Assembly (NCBI GenBank): GCA_009760855.2
Contig: WPIO01000024.1
Location: forward strand, 2,951,001-3,015,000
Direction: 5' to 3'
DNA: 64,000 nt
DNA from: Cristatella mucedo
Taxonomy: Eukaryota > Bryozoa > Phylactolaemata > Cristatellidae
The translations under genes and the position numbers were made by a program. The notes beneath the pieces are model-generated. The model was not told the origin of the DNA and ran no database searches. It saw only the letters and a program-made list of their open reading frames with translations. The stretch's first letter is position 1, and every line of letters begins with the position of its first letter. Below are positions 63,370-64,000 of this stretch, in pieces.

Positions 63370-63535
63370 TCTTGGCTAGCTATTTTAGTTCTCTCACTTT
63401 CTCTTTGTTTCGTGAGGTCAAGTCTATTGGCAACCGAATGCGTACCGAAAGCCGCCTAAGCAATGTGCTTAACAAAACTCTCCTGTACAACACCCACATA
63501 GACTTTGTGGAGTTTCAGACCTTGATACATTCCAT
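63370..63535 (+). mobile_element. LINE-B 3' tip
   Basis: TCTCACTTTCTCTTTGTTTCG, GCAACCGAATGCGTACCGAA, AACACCCACATAGACTTTG, TGGAGTTTCAGACCTTGATA: end of ORF and 3' UTR. Confidence 0.85.
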
Positions 63536-63779
63536 AAAAAACTGCAAACTGACGGTGGTAATTACTGCACAAAGCTTAAATGTATCCATTTCTATCTAGA
63601 AATCTTCAATTCTAATTTCATAAAAACTTTGTACCGTTTCAGGAGATAGTGGGAGCTCCGAGTTGAAATATGGAGCTCAATACACGGCTTCAGAAGCAAA
63701 AGAGTAATGGCTGCTGACACACTGCATGTGTCTGTTTTCTTAGCCTTAACAGATGATTTGGGGTGCAACATGTTCATTC

Positions 63780-64000
63780 TTTCTGGACAGAATGTATTCA
63801 GCTGCTTTGCCGCTGATCGCTGGAACTCACTTCCGACTTGGGTCGCGACATCCTCTGATTTGGCCTCATTTGAAAAGTAATTAAAAACGCATCTATCCAT
63901 TACAAAATTTAGTGGATCCATGTGACTGGTTCTTTGGGTGCTTAAGGGTGCGGACACTGTATGCCGCCACTAAACATATTTCTATGCTGTCCAGTTGCAT
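63780..64000 (+). mobile_element. LINE-A 3' UTR, cut by the window end
   Basis: GCTGGAACTCACTTCCGAC (cf. WNSLP), ATCCTCTGATTTGGCCTC, AAAACGCATCTATCCATTAC, GTGGATCCATGTGACTGG; continues past the window. Confidence 0.8.

Overview
The window looks like a stretch of a repeat-rich animal nuclear genome. It is AT-rich, has no bacterial-style operons, and is packed with decayed, 5'-truncated non-LTR retrotransposons of CR1/L2/Jockey-like type, tRNA-derived SINEs and microsatellites. Candidate genes appear only as short GT-AG exons (one GC-AG) scattered between the repeats. I cannot name the species; a metazoan, perhaps a marine invertebrate, is an inference from the element types. No rRNA gene, convincing functional tRNA gene, CRISPR array or plasmid/phage feature was seen. 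Most six-frame open frames here are LINE remnants or chance. Exons were found by reading splice acceptors and donors around open frames and checking that intron phases agree. None was confirmed by RNA or homology and I recognised no protein family, so all exon calls are provisional. Repeats: LINE-A is the most frequent (about 25 fragments). It ends in a double-stem hairpin plus (ATT)n, and the best copy at 32380-33880 keeps a reverse transcriptase with a damaged catalytic motif. LINE-B (about 11 fragments) ends in (TACAT)n; its best copy is at 24499-25089. LINE-C is one copy at 62180-63320. SINE1 is tRNA-derived with a tail ending near GGCTGTTAAATCAGCT. SINE2 is tRNA-derived with a tail that copies the LINE-A hairpin. 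Nesting gives local age relations: one SINE1 copy lies inside LINE-A with a target duplication, and one LINE-B copy lies inside another SINE1 copy. Layout: 2.4-16.8 kb carries a series of minus-strand exons (one with a GC donor, one present as a tandem triplet). 22.7-25.7 kb carries a plus-strand candidate gene whose last intron holds the SINE1/LINE-B nest. 26.4-39.6 kb carries a minus-strand candidate gene encoding a single-pass membrane protein with a long cytoplasmic tail; its last four coding exons are phase-consistent. 33.9-34.9 kb and 40.6-41.4 kb hold broken coding sequence of unknown type. 42.3-43.0 kb is GC-rich and centred on a 44-bp perfect palindrome. 43.9-52.1 kb carries a plus-strand cysteine-rich candidate gene of seven phase-consistent exons with a polyadenylation signal. 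53.5-54 kb and 58.3-60.8 kb hold further isolated exons, the latter beside a CpG-rich segment.
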